A stretch of DNA of 64,000 nucleotides, from contig JAPTHN010000018.1 of the NCBI GenBank assembly GCA_026936325.1, forward strand, positions 11,179,658 to 11,243,657, given 5' to 3'. Positions within the stretch are counted from its first letter, which is position 1; every line of letters starts with the position of its first letter. Under the pieces are notes generated by a model that saw nothing but the letters and a program-made list of their open reading frames with translations, was not told the DNA's origin and ran no database searches. This stretch comes from Platynereis dumerilii (lineage: Eukaryota > Annelida > Polychaeta > Phyllodocida > Nereididae). The translations under genes were made by a program, and so were the position numbers. This document shows, piece by piece, positions 1 to 10,963 of this stretch.

Positions 1-269
1 GGATTTACTTTTTAAACTTTAAGTGGAATGTGCCATATTTAATATTAATGGAATGAGCTGACATTTTACACATATGCTCTCATATATGTGAACATCACCT
101 GCATAAAAAAAAGTAAGTTTGATCTGTAGAAGATTTCCAAAATGCGGGATGCCTGTCCCATCCTACCATAGGGGAGGTAGTATATCCCTGGAATAGTCTC
201 CCAAGACACATGTCATCCAGAGACCAAAACATAAATAATAAATTATTAAATATATTTACTATTCTTTAC
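1..269. other. Intron or flank, nothing certain
   Basis: No exon could be supported here. A CAG on the minus strand near position 91 followed by a ten-codon frame and a stop is a possible short terminal exon, but it lacks family features. Plus-strand sequence near 150-235 spells a WNSLP-like pattern reminiscent of a LINE reverse-transcriptase tail, too short to call. Confidence 0.4.
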
Positions 270-368
270 CATTTGTCCAACAAGAAGGTAGAAGAGAACG
301 TTCTTGATTAGGTAAGAAGTGATTTCTTGACTTAGGATGCAACCCCTGTTGCCTGCGTGGAACAGAAC
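270..368 (-). CDS. Exon f: helical part of the Mab-21/cGAS-like domain
   Basis: This is a 99-nt, 33-codon exon, phase 0 at both ends. The acceptor TTGCAG lies just right of 368 and the donor GTAAAG just left of 270. It reads on directly from the preceding exon, giving the helix SQEITSYLIKNVLFYLL. That resembles the conserved SYxLKxLLF helix which follows the catalytic core in Mab-21/cGAS proteins. The exon was found by extending the reading frame across a splice junction. I could not identify the next coding exon. A short frame after a CAG near position 53 would add ten codons and stop, but it does not look like the usual C-terminal part of the family, so the true end is probably beyond the window. 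Confidence 0.72.
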
Positions 369-430
369 CTGCAATGAAAAAATATTAGCAAACATAATGC
401 ATTCAATAATAATAACAATTATAAGTAATT

Positions 431-762
431 AAAATTTCGGTTCGGTTTCGGTTTCACCACTACAACCAAAACTCGAACCGAAATTCAATCTAACAACCGA
501 GTGTTTCAGTTATCGTATAATGCCTAATTTTATTGAGAAATTGTCGAAATAATCAGCAAAATGTCGATCTGTTCACTCTTCCAGACGAGCGCCTTGTTAT
601 TGCATTGAAAGTACGGACCTAAAATTGATTTGACCGTGTCGTGCAAATTGCGGACCACGTGGATTAGTCTGCAACTGAAAGCACAACCGAAACCGTGGTT
701 TTTTGGTCTGAAAAACCGAAAACTGAACCGAACAAAAAAAAATCACAATCGCCCAACACTAA
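431..762. mobile_element. MITE remnant with TTCGGTT-type inverted ends (in intron 369-939)
   Basis: The intron between exons e and f contains a stretch bounded by TTCGGTTCGGTTTCGG on the left and CGAAAACTGAACCGAAC on the right, with TAGTGTTGGGCGATTG just beyond on the minus strand. Inverted ends of this kind and the GTGTTGGGC start recall hAT-type non-autonomous elements. No coding capacity is present. Exact borders and target duplication are not clear. Confidence 0.45.
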
Positions 763-939
763 TTATAACAGGGTACCACAGCCTGGTTTGTGAGGAAGAT
801 GAGTAATTTTTTATCTGAGAGTTGAATTTTATTAGTCAAGTCCATGTTTTGCATACTAATTATAATTTAACAGAAACTCAATGAAATAATTTAGCATCAG
901 AGAATAGTAGTGAAACACCTTCAGAGAGAAATTTCAAAC

Positions 940-2112
940 CTGTAACAAAGCTTTAGAGATTAGGATCCCCAAGCGGCAGCCAGGTGACAGGTTGTCCAGG
1001 ATGTCCCACTCATGCCTGCATACTGTTTTTCTCCAATGTGCTTCTCTGTTCAAATCCCTCCACTTCAAGTGCAGTAGTTCTTGATGACCAGGAGCATTTT
1101 CTATTATCATTGCCTGTTTATCGTTCTCTTCCAGTGCATCATCATTTATAATAACAGGTACAACATCAACTGATATCTCCAATCCATGATAGATGCCTTT
1201 TTCTTCCCAGATGAATATCCATGGATTCCCCACTGAAATGCATCTCAAATAAATCCCTTCCTTATCAGCCTCAATCAATCTCTTGACAAGGTACTCATGA
1301 AGTCTCAGACATGCAAATGGCATTCCATTGTAAGGTTTTATTTTGATGCAGATCTGGAGATCAAACTCATCGCATCTTCCAACCTTCAGTTTCTCCCTCA
1401 CACTTCCAGCCATGACTAGTTCAGCATTTAAAAATCTATCGTCCACCACCATCCTTGTAAACAGCTCCTTCAAGTCATTTCCTATTTTTTCACATTCAGC
1501 AACTGGCAAGACAAGCATATCAATTTTCTTCATACTATCAAAAACAGAATGCTCAGCTTTCACAATGTCAAAGCAACAATCTCCATATTTGTTTTCAGAA
1601 TCTGCATGTGTACATGTTAAGGATTTAGGAATTCTTCCAAAATCATCTTTCACATTTTTCGCACCATGAGACTCCAAAAAGTGGATGGCTGACGTGTTGT
1701 CATGCAGGTGAGCAATGTGTAGGGGAGTGCAACCATGGAGATCCCTTGCATTAAGATGTTTTTGAATCGTATCTTCTGGGATGCAGTTTAAAACTTCATC
1801 ATGGCAAAATATGACAGCCAAGTGTAACAAGTTCCTTTTTAACCAGTTGTCATTTCTCTTGACTAATTTCCTTTTGAGCTTAGTAGTTTTTGTATCATCA
1901 TCACTATCATCATCACTATCATCATCATTATCATCATCATTATCATCCTCATCACTATCATCATCATCATCATCATCATTTTTTTCTCTTGCCCATTTAC
2001 GAACAGGTGGGTCTCTTGTGTCTTTCTGCAGAAGCTCTTCTGAATCTTCAAAGCATTTTTTAATGTCATCATCACCATCATCATCACCACCATCATCATT
2101 ATCATCACCACT

Positions 2113-2150
<38 letters not shown>

Positions 2151-2947
2151 TTTTTTCTCTTGCCCATTCAGGTGGGTCTCTTGTGTCTTTCTGCAGAAGC
2201 TCTTCTGAATCTTCAAAGCATTTTTTAATGTCATCATCACCATCACTTTTCCTTAAAAAGAGGAGATTGTTGATCACACTTCCTGATTTCATGCAGTTAC
2301 CAATATTGCCATACGCTGCTCTGATGACTTCTCTTGCAGCTTCTCTTAAGTTCTCTGTGACTTTATATTGATCTTGTATGGGATTGAGATATATTTCAAT
2401 GGGATCACTTTCATCTTTTTTTCTGTAGGCACCAATAAGCAGATTCATCATCTGAACAGCACCTGACAGAGCCTCACTGGTTTTGTAGCTGAGCACAGTT
2501 TCCAAAGACAGTTTGCAAATGTCACTGATGGCAGGCTGGCAACCTTTGTTCAGACACAACTGCAGCAGCGGATTAAAAGAATATCCATAATCAATTCTTA
2601 CATTATACCTTTCCAAGTCCCTTGTTGTTATCTTCATTAAAATATGATAAATCTCCTGAGCATTGTCTTTAGTAATCATGACTTCAAATGTGGCCTTCGT
2701 TATCCTATTAATCCTGTCATTCCTGATACGCATGTGTACTGCAAGAAATTTTTCAAATTCCGTTTTCTTTATCAACTCTTTGATGCATTCTCCATAACCT
2801 TTGTTCTTCAGATCCTTCACCCTCTCCACATCCACCTCCAAATCAGCAACTATCTCCTTGATACTTCTTCCACTCCGTTTCAGTTGCTCCCATATGAGAC
2901 TTTCGAAATTGATTAATCTCTTCAGGAGTGCCTCCATTTGTCTTTCC
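940..2947 (-). CDS. Exon e: ankyrin repeats plus Mab-21/cGAS-like nucleotidyltransferase core
   Basis: This large exon of 2008 nt (phase 2 in, phase 0 out) has the acceptor CTACTTGCAG just right of 2947 and the donor CAG/GTTTGA just left of 940. Counting from the first ATG (2937): residues 1-175 are helical and unassigned. Residues 232-349 are an acidic linker with poly-Asp runs and a duplicated block. About 366-440 contains two ankyrin-like repeats (HGCTPLHIAHLHDN). About 480-667 is the nucleotidyltransferase core. Its hallmarks are G511-S512, then E524-F-D526-L, then the third acid D591 in EISVDVVPVI, matching the GS...ExD...D pattern of cGAS and cGLRs. All three metal ligands are present, so the enzyme could be active. 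The in-frame triplet upstream of ATG 2937 is open, so that ATG is probably internal, not the gene start. Confidence 0.85.
1890..2245 (-). repeat. Aspartate-codon microsatellite and internal duplication in exon e
   Basis: The exon contains two long runs of Asp codons, seen as ATC/ATT repeats on the plus strand around 1900-1980 and 2065-2150. Between and beside them is a duplicated block of about 30 codons starting DDDIKKCFEDSEELLQK. The two block copies are almost identical, and one has three extra codons before WAREKN. Near-identity points to recent slippage or unequal exchange. The result is a very acidic, probably disordered linker between the N-terminal helical part and the ankyrin repeats. 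Length variation between alleles is likely (inference). Confidence 0.85.
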
Positions 2948-4938
2948 CTGCAAGTAGATGATGAACTAATGATGTGACTGTTAATTTATTGAATATTGCT
3001 AACGGTTTGAATATCACTTCAGGACTTGGGAAATGTATGAGGTGATTACAACTATCAATGTAAATTGATCAAGGGAAAGTGAATGAACAACAAATGCAAA
3101 ATGTCATTTCCTGTTTGTCTGACTTTACAAGTCCAAAGAGCTCTACTTCAATTTTTTGTTATAAATTTATAGCATAGATGTACAAATTGATAAAATTACG
3201 TTTTTTAATGGGGTGAGGTTCAATTACCCTGTTTGTGTGCATACGTTTTAACTTTTAAGCAATAAGCATAGGTTATTACTATCTGTGAGAAAACTATATA
3301 CAATTATTTATTCCATGTCTAGGTATCGGTACATTTCTTCCCTGATACAGCACTTTTGCCCTGGTTAATACGAACAGCAGAGGGAAAATACGAGGGAAAA
3401 TACAGAATTAATGAGCTGCAGAGGAAAATACAAGAATTAATGAGTTTGACAGGGAAAATATGAGATTCAACCAATGAGGACAGACCTGAGCGATGACGTT
3501 ACCATGACATCACGACGTCACAATACACATGGCACTGTCAACAAAAAAAAAAAGCTGAAAAAATGAAAAGACAGTACCAGACGTTTTGGGTCAGGGCTCG
3601 GTTAATAATGCTCCGATTTGAAATTGGTAAAGTGCTACAGGTAGGTCAATATTAGCTTGAAAAATTGACAGGATTTTGTCTGATGATCATTTTTGACCCT
3701 GATACGGCACTGATCGCTCTGCTCGTAAATTTTTTCATTTGTCAGAAAAGATATTCAAGGCAATTAGACAAGGAATAAATAGGTTATGACATGGGTTGTA
3801 CCTGTATTTCCTGTAGGCCAAAGGCAGGTCTTCGGAAATACAGGGTCTCGGGTGAAAATATCAGGAAAATACAGTTCCAACCCATGAAATAACCTATAAG
3901 GACTTTAGTTTAGGTCAACATCAGGTTTTATGGACCTGACTGCTGAATATCACTAGGTTAGGTCCATAATACCTGATATTGACCGAATTTCAGCGAAACT
4001 GAAGTCCACAATTGTGAACATCACAATAATTATGCAGGTGGCTTGTTGGCCAATCAGGGGGCTTGTTACAATGAGGTCATGGAACAACAATCCATATTGT
4101 TTGAGACAGGCTGAAGGAACACAAAATTAGAACACAATAGAAACCCAAAGAAATTTGGTGGAGATTCAAAATGAGGAAAGAGACCTTTGCAAAAGTATAA
4201 TATTAAGAAAATATTATACACATATTTAAACTGGAATTCTGAACATAGAAATAAAAAAATTCATTTGCAATTTCTCAGAGTATTTCCTAACAAAATACCC
4301 CCTTCTTAACAATAAATAGCAATTTAAAGGCATTTAATATATACTATATGCCATAAATTGTAATGGATGTTATCATTAATTTAGGCTATTCTCAGTACTT
4401 CTGAAATACAATATTAGTCATTATGGTCATTACTTCAGAAAACAGTGATTCACTCTGCCCCGATTCACTCTTCCCTGCACGACTACTCCTCACCTAAATC
4501 ACCATATTTCACCAAGTTGAACCATGAGTTCATGCATCCCATGTCAATTATTAGCGTTGACACTGGGAGTTACCCCCCCTGGGCAGGCAGCTCTTGTTTC
4601 TATTGGATGTTTCCCTGACACATATTATGATTGTTGTAAATAATTCAATATTTAGCTGCACTTTTAAGCAGATTTTAAATCCAAAAATTCCAGGTTTTCG
4701 TGCTAAAAGTCCTATTTCATCCCATAATGTCCAAATGGTGTATGTGTTATCAGATGTTATACCAGATTCTGTTGAGTGCTCATAAAATACATCAAACAAA
4801 TGGAAACATTTTTGATATAATGCTATTGAGCACTCCTGAGAATTCAACTGATTCACTGTGTACTGGGATTCACTGTGCCCCCGCTTCCCAAATGCTGTCT
4901 TTCGCTGAGGGTGCAGTCAGTTTTGCAAGCCAACGTAC
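2948..4938. other. Left part of the 49-kb intron, with two small hairpin repeats
   Basis: This is AT-rich intron sequence. Two neighbouring foldback units are visible. One runs about 3786-3898: GGTTATGACATGGGTTG at the left, and CAACCCATGAAATAACC at the right. The other runs about 3903-4011, with GACTTTAGTTT mirrored by AAACTGAAGTC and GGTCAACATCAGG by CCTGATATTGACC. Both look like short MITEs. A poly-A run near 3540 and repeated CCTGATAC-GCAC boxes near 3338 and 3698 suggest another decayed repeat. No host coding sequence was recognised. Confidence 0.5.
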
Positions 4939-5632
4939 ATTTGGCCTCAAAAAGATAATTTCATCCTTAAAACTGCAGCCACACCTGAGGGGGACTTTAC
5001 CACGACCTTGGGGCTCTCAAATTTTTCAAAAGCGTGACAAACTTGCCGACAATATATTCAGATCAGTCAAGGAAGTTCTCAGAGCTCTCACTGCGACCAC
5101 ACTGCTACCCTTCCATGCTTCATTGCATCTGCTGTGTGCATCAAAGAGATTTTACCACAATGTCCACGCTGCTGCTGCAACCTTTGAAGGACTTGGGGGC
5201 TTCTTCCAGGACCTCAAAAAGTTTCCGCAACATCTCCAGTACGCAAACCTCTCCAAAGCGCCAGTCCTCTGTGCTTGTTTTGTGCGTACAAAAACACCCG
5301 TAGTGGGTTAGCGATCTGACCAGAGCTCAGTGCAAGCCTTCTGCCAGCTGAGCTCAGTGGCACTGCACGGAGAGCTCAAAGGTCACAGCAGCAGGGTGGA
5401 CCATGTAGTACAAGCTCTGTTGAAGCTACATCACACACGCAGTACAAGCCCAGACGATCGTAGTGGGACAGCACTGAGGTCATACTTAGAACTGCTGAAG
5501 CCAATAATTTTCAATTTTAGTCAATTTTTGGCAATCTGGCCACGTTTTTGAAGCAAGTTTAGAGCTCCAAGAGCGTGGCAAGGTCCCCTCAGGTGTGACT
5601 GCAGTTTTTAAATTCTGAAATTCAGGCCCATT
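4939..5632. mobile_element. DNA transposon or MITE with ~90-bp inverted ends
   Basis: The left end from 4939 (GGCCTCAAAAAG, then AAACTGCAGCCACACCTGAG) is mirrored at the right end (CTCAGGTGTGACTGCAGTTT at about 5587-5607, running out to 5632). Matching continues inward through the GGGACTTTACCACG / CGTGGCAAGGTCCC region. The 500-bp interior has no recognisable transposase. Family unknown. Confidence 0.62.
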
Positions 5633-5883
5633 TTGCGTTTTGGTCCAAACAGGGCTGGACTGGGCCACTGGGATACAGTAAGAATTCCCGGTGGGCCGAT
5701 GCTCCTGTGGGCTGATGGACCAAGAAAGAAAAAAGTAGAAAAAATGTTGATAAATTCAGTTCCTTTTTCCCCCAATCCCAATGTATTTGGTACCATTAGA
5801 ATTGTCTCGAGAAGACAAGCCTAATGGTGCCAAAATCAATTGAGTTGTTTTGGAGAATTATAAGACTAAATTGGTTTCAAATG

Positions 5884-6557
5884 AGGCCCCATTTAAGCAT
5901 GTAACTCTCAAACGGAGCCTCCATTTGGGGCTTCAGGGAGTTACAGGAATTACAGGAGTTAGGAGGAGGTAGCGGGAGTTAGTGGGAGTAAGTGGGAGTT
6001 AGTGGGAGTTAGCAGGAGTTAGTGGGAGTACGGGAGTTAGTGGGAGTTATGGGAGTTAATGCGAGTTACGGGAATTAGTGGGAGTTAGCGGGAGTTACGG
6101 GAGTTAGCAGGATTTAGCGGGAGTTAGCAGGAGTTATAGGAGTTAGTGGGAGTAACTGGAGTTAGTGGGAGTTACGGGAGTTAGCAGGAGTTAGCGGGAG
6201 TTAGCAGGAGTTAATGGGAGTTACGGGAGTTATTTGAAGTTACGGGAGTTAGTGGGAGTTAGTGGGAGTTAGCCGGAGTTAGTGGAAGTTACGGGAGTTA
6301 GCGGGAGTTAGCAGTAGTTACGGGAGTTAGTGGGAGTTACAGGAGTTAGCGGGAGTTAGTGGGAGTTACCGGAGTTAGTGAGATTTACCAGGATTTAGTG
6401 GGAGTTTTGGGATTTAGTGGGAGTTACGGGAATTAGTGGGAGTTACGGGAGTTAGTGGGAGTTAGCAGGAGTTAGCAGGAGTTAGCGGAAGTTAGTGGGA
6501 CACAGCGGGAGTTGCAGGACATCAAGGAGTTCAAGGAGTTACATGCTTAAATGGAGA
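5884..6557. repeat. GGGAGTTAG-type minisatellite bounded by inverted ends
   Basis: More than fifty degenerate copies of a 9-10 bp unit, GGGAGTTA plus CG/GTG/GCA, fill about 5938-6520. The array is bracketed by a short inverted repeat. CCCCATTTAAGCATGTAACTC is at the left (about 5887) and GAGTTACATGCTTAAATGG at the right (about 6536). This arrangement suggests a minisatellite that expanded inside a MITE. A second locus with the same unit and the same right flank occurs at 49789-50280. Confidence 0.8.
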
Positions 6558-7484
6558 CCATACTAAAGTCGACTGGTGGAAGCACAAACTCATCTTACCT
6601 CAAATCATGTGAAAATCAAGGAGGAACAGACACTTATTTCCAGTTGACAACCGTGGAAATGAACTGATGTTTGGCCTTATTGCTCACAATGTAAAAGTCG
6701 CACTGTGGTTATACCTATATACATACTAACTCACAGATAGATCAGTCAATATTGTAATATGTTAATCACACTTCTTGACATCATATTCCACACCCGAGAA
6801 TGACAAAGTGATATTCACAGCAGTTTAAAACTTGATAAGCATGAGTTTTTGGGCTGCCGACTACTGTTCTGCCCAAAAGTTTAAATACTCCAATGCAAAA
6901 TGGCCGATTTTTCTATTTTCAGAACTATTTTACAACAATAGGCAAATCTTATATGAAATACAATGCACTGCATGTGGCCGAACACTTCTGAATCATTGAC
7001 ACTTCAATATCAATGAAATTCCTTGATATTATTAATTAATTGCATTTTATGGCATTTTCAAAAGTTTACATACCCTCCTGTAATATTACATATTTTCCCC
7101 CTTAGGATCACTAACTGATTGCAGGATTTTACTTCAGTATTTCAAAGGCTTCACACTACAAGCTTCACTGAACCAGATTGACACACTTTTTTCTGCTCCT
7201 GTTTTTTGGCTATTTATTCTGGAACTAAGAGATTTATTCCTGACAAAGTTATATGGATTTGATTAGGAATACACAGTGATTACACGGATTATATTTTTGT
7301 GGGATACTTTGGAACGAGATGTCTGTGATCTTTGAGTGACTTTTTGCACTTTGAATTTGCCCAACCCATACTTTTTCCTAGGACATTCAGGTGTGGGGGG
7401 TCACTGACCTCAAAGACAAAGGACCTGTTTCAACCTTTGTGGAAAAGGTGTGAAACACTGTGATCAACTTAGTGGGAGGAGACA
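6558..7484 (+). other. Intron sequence and probable 5' leader of LINE A copy 1
   Basis: No coding frame is recognised. The last few hundred bases before the ATG at 7485 are probably the 5' untranslated leader of the following LINE, but I cannot place its first base because copy 2 is 5'-truncated and gives nothing to compare. Confidence 0.4.
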
Positions 7485-8481
7485 ATGGGTGATGAAAATG
7501 CCAGTACTGAGGGTGTCATGGAACCTCCAAACCAAGCTGTGGATCTATGGACAAAGAATGATCAAGGACCTTTGATTTGCCATGTCAACTGCAAACACAA
7601 AGGCAATGCCAAGGCTAGGATCCCTCAGATCAGCTCTGTTCTATGTGCACACTTGTTCCATCTAGAATGCCTAGATCTTGCTAAGGAGCCCATTGTATGG
7701 ACCTGCCACCACTGTAGGAAAATGTCAGACTCTGTTCTAAATCGATACAGTAAGACGGAAACACTGATAGAACAGAACAATAAATTGAATGAAATTGTCC
7801 TACAAAACCAGAGACTCATAAATGGTCTTTGCTCACAATACACTGTTACTTCCACTGAAATGACCTCTCTTACATCTGATGTTGGTGAACTGAAAGGTCT
7901 GAAAGTTGACATCCAGCAGGTGGCGACATCTGTTGGAAAGTTGACTTGCTCAGTGGATAGTGATGAGGAGTTTGAGTCAGAAGATGAAGATGAGGAAGAT
8001 GCTCAGCCCCAAGGTACCCTCCTCATTGGCGACAGTTTGCTGAGATCCATGGAGTCCACTGCAGAAGACCTGAAGTTGACCTGTCTCAGTGGTGCCAAGC
8101 TGAGTGACATAAAGAGGTCCCTCAAAAAAGTTGACCCCAAAAAGCAGCAAATACTCCAATCTGTACCTGGTATGCGGTACAAATGACACGGCCACCAAGA
8201 AAGGAGCGGATTGAATTGCTGATGAATTCAAGTCTGTTATAGAAACTGCCAAACAAAAATCAGTGAATGTTCATCTGTGCAGCATACTCCCACGTACTGA
8301 TGACAAGGCTGATATAAAGAAAATAGATGATTTGAACAAGCTCCTATCAACAATGGCCAATGAAACACAAGTGCACTTCATCAACAATGATAAGAACTTC
8401 AGGTTCCAAGATGGGTCTGTTGATGAGACTACCCTCGCTCCCATTGACAAACTGCACTTGTCAGCCACAGGTCACTGGTGA
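7485..8481 (+). pseudogene. LINE A ORF1, N-terminal half: PHD-like finger and SGNH esterase
   Basis: From ATG 7485, residues about 25-90 have the spacing CxxxC...CxxxFHxxC...CxxC of a PHD/RING-like zinc finger (CAHLFHLECLDL, WTCHHC), followed by a coiled coil and an acidic stretch. The SGNH-hydrolase block I is GDSLL at 8028-8042, block III is GTND at 8176-8187, and the DxxH block is DKLHLSATG near 8444. The frame shifts near 8165 (out of frame 7485 and into the frame of 8263), so the esterase is split between two frames. PHD plus esterase is the known ORF1 make-up of CR1-group LINEs, where the esterase is thought to aid membrane or lipid interaction. Confidence 0.8.
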
Positions 8482-8505
8482 AGGCCCAAAATCTCGCTGG
8501 CAGAG

Positions 8506-9276
8506 CAGAAATGGAGGAGACACAGAAAGAAATGAAGTTCCCCCTTCATGGAAAGACCCCCTCTCGGTCCCCTCTCAAGCTCCTCTGATCCGTGATCATA
8601 GTGTATCTGCTCCTCTTTCAAGGCCAACTGCAGACACTCAACCTATCAAGTTTAGAGGACCGGATAGTACTTTTAGTAACTTCCATGGCCACCCCCTACG
8701 GAAATCGGGTATTCAATATGCATCAAGTGAACATGCGTATAACTATAGGAAGGCGATTGAAATGGGACAGCATTCGACAGCTGAGGCCATCTGCAATGCT
8801 CCTACACCAAGGCAGTCCCAGATTATGGCTGAGCGCATCACGACTGATGACCGTTGGCGAGAAATGAAGCAGAGCGTGATGTACGACCTTCTGCAAGATA
8901 AGTCACGCCAGTGTCAGGCCTTTCGACTGCCTCAAAGGGTAGACTTCTTGTCGAAGACACGTCACACGAATATTGGGGAAGAGGACGTTCTGGTACTGGC
9001 CTAAATATGTTAGGCCGGCTACTGATGACTCTGAGAGAAAATCTTCCCCAAGCCAATTCACAACGCACTGGATCAAACAGATACCAGCACAGACAGCATT
9101 ATCCCAGGCATAGTGACTTCCAGCCAAGGCATAGTGACTCACAACCCCGCTGTTTTAATTGTGGTGAAAGGTCCCACAATGTTAAAACATGCAGACACCA
9201 AGCCCCTCTGCAGTTCTATGCTTGCCTGAACAACGGCCACAAACGAAAGTTCTGTCCAAGCAACCCCCAACAATAG
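8506..9276 (+). pseudogene. LINE A ORF1, C-terminal half: NADAR (YbiA-like) domain and CCHC zinc knuckle
   Basis: The stretch 8648-9048 matches the NADAR/YbiA family: FSNFHGHPL, then SSEHAYNYRKA, then WREMKQSVMYDLLQDK in one frame. After a frame change near 8940 it continues LVEDTSHEYWGRG and GLNMLGRLLMTLR in another. All blocks are in family order: SNF, EHayq..KA, W..mr..vM...l..K, E.t..d.yWG.G, G.N.LG..LM..R. NADAR proteins handle NAD/ADP-ribose-type N-glycosides. It is followed by a CCHC knuckle CFNCGERSHNVKTC (about 9154-9195) and a degenerate second knuckle. Knuckles bind the element's RNA. A NADAR domain is not part of the LINE ORF1 architecture I know. The call rests on motif reading. 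Confidence 0.78.
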
Positions 9277-9294
9277 GAGACAGGCTATGAGAGG

Positions 9295-10963
9295 ATGGCC
9301 GAAACCTCTGCTGAGGTCAATGACTCCACGATAAATGATGACAGTGAATGTGTTGAAATTGAAAGTCTTTCTTGCGATGTTGTTTTTAATATTGAAACCC
9401 AGGTTATAACTAATAGTTTGTTTTATGATACTGATATCAATGTTTTTAGTGACCAAAACTATGTCAATACACTGTCTGATGTTTCACATTCATGTTCTCT
9501 AAATAATTCTGTCAGTGACAATAATGTACAATGTTACTCTGAAACCGCACATGACAGTTCTCCAAATGAAAATCAAACAATCTCTTCAGAACCCGAAACA
9601 AATTTTAAGGAAGTTAAACAATACAAACTTGCACATGGCAAGGGGCTCATGACAGCCTACATAAACATCAACAGCTTAATGAAATGTTTTGCTGAATTTC
9701 GTGAATTGATGGCTGATGGCCATGTTGATATTATGAGTTTTGGCGAATCCAAACTTGATGATACTGTAACTGATCATGTGGTTTCAGTTCCTGGTTTCAA
9801 ATTATATCGTAAAGATGTGTCACGTATTGCTCATGGTATCATTACTTATGTCAGGTCAGATATCATTCATTTTAGAAGATGTGAATTGGAAATTGAACAA
9901 TCTATTGTAATTGAGGTGCGGTTAAACAAGGAGAAATGGTTTTATGTCTCGATTTATCGTCCACCATCATCTTGTGAAATTCCTTGATGTGTTTATGTGA
10001 TAAATTGCAGTTAGAATCTAATAATATTGTTTTACTAGGTGACTTAAACATAAACATGTTAGTGGATGGCAACAGTCTTAGTAATTTTTGTGATGTATAT
10101 GACATGGTCAATCTTGTTAAGGAACCAACATGCTTTAAGTCTCTCAATAACCAGTCTCTCATTGATGTAATTTTAGCAACTCAGCCAAGAAGATTTCATA
10201 AATATGTCGCATTTGATACAGGACTGAGTGACTATCATAAAATGATATGTATATGCACTAAAATTCATGCACCTATAAGGATGCCCAGGAAAATTAGATA
10301 CAGAAGCTTCAAGACTTTTAATGCTGATGCGTACCGTCAAGATGTTAGTAGTATACCCTTTCATGCTTTCGAATGTTTTAATGATCCCGATGATACTGCA
10401 TGGGCATATGATGGATATGAAAAAGTCCTTTTGGAATTAATAGATAGCTATGCTCCCTTAAAACAAAAGACCCTAAAAAAAGACAGTGTTCCCTTTATGA
10501 ATGCTAAGTTACGGAAAGTAATCCATAGGAGAAACCAGCTAAAAAATAGATTTTGGAAGCATAGAACGAAGTCTAACTGGGAAGCATACAGGGTCATGAG
10601 AAATAAAGTAAATGCTGCGAATAGGGAGTCCCAAAAACACTACTACAATAATAAGTGTTTACAAGCTGAGCAAGGTAAAGCTTTCTGGTCAACTTTTAAG
10701 CCCTACTTGTCAAGAAAGGGGAACTCTTCTAACTTAATCAATCTAAAAGAGGGTGATAAGATCATAGCTAGCCCACAGGATGTCTGCAATACATTTAGCA
10801 AGTACCATGCAGGTATTGCAGATGATATTGGTGAACCTAATAGTTTTGATGATGTCAACGAAGATGAAATTAAAGCTGCAATAGCAGAACACAAGGATCA
10901 TAGAAGTGTACTTCAAATTAAAGAAAATCTTAACAGACCTCTTAGCTTTAGTTTCTCACCAGT
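9295..10963 (+). pseudogene. LINE A ORF2, N-terminal part: APE-type endonuclease
   Basis: Endonuclease motifs appear in order. AYININSL (about 9658) is followed by FGESKLD, YRPPSS, LLGDLNIN (about 10035) and LSDYHKM (about 10225). The frame of 9295 ends at 9987 just after YRPPSSCEIP, where copy 2 has extra codons, and the frame of 9984 carries on. The domain nicks target DNA to prime reverse transcription. Beyond the endonuclease is the usual linker rich in Lys and Arg (KLRKVIHRRNQLKNRFWK). Confidence 0.85.

Noticed and set aside
53-91. Terminal exon of the cGLR gene (ten codons then stop)
   Set aside because: Acceptor and phase are acceptable, but ten residues cannot supply the C-terminal part expected of the family; left as a possibility only.
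1781-2371. Plus-strand Ser-rich frame and minus-strand Met-rich frame over the GAT repeat
   Set aside because: They are alternative readings of the Asp-codon microsatellite in the host exon; the minus-strand frame with ankyrin and nucleotidyltransferase motifs is the real one.
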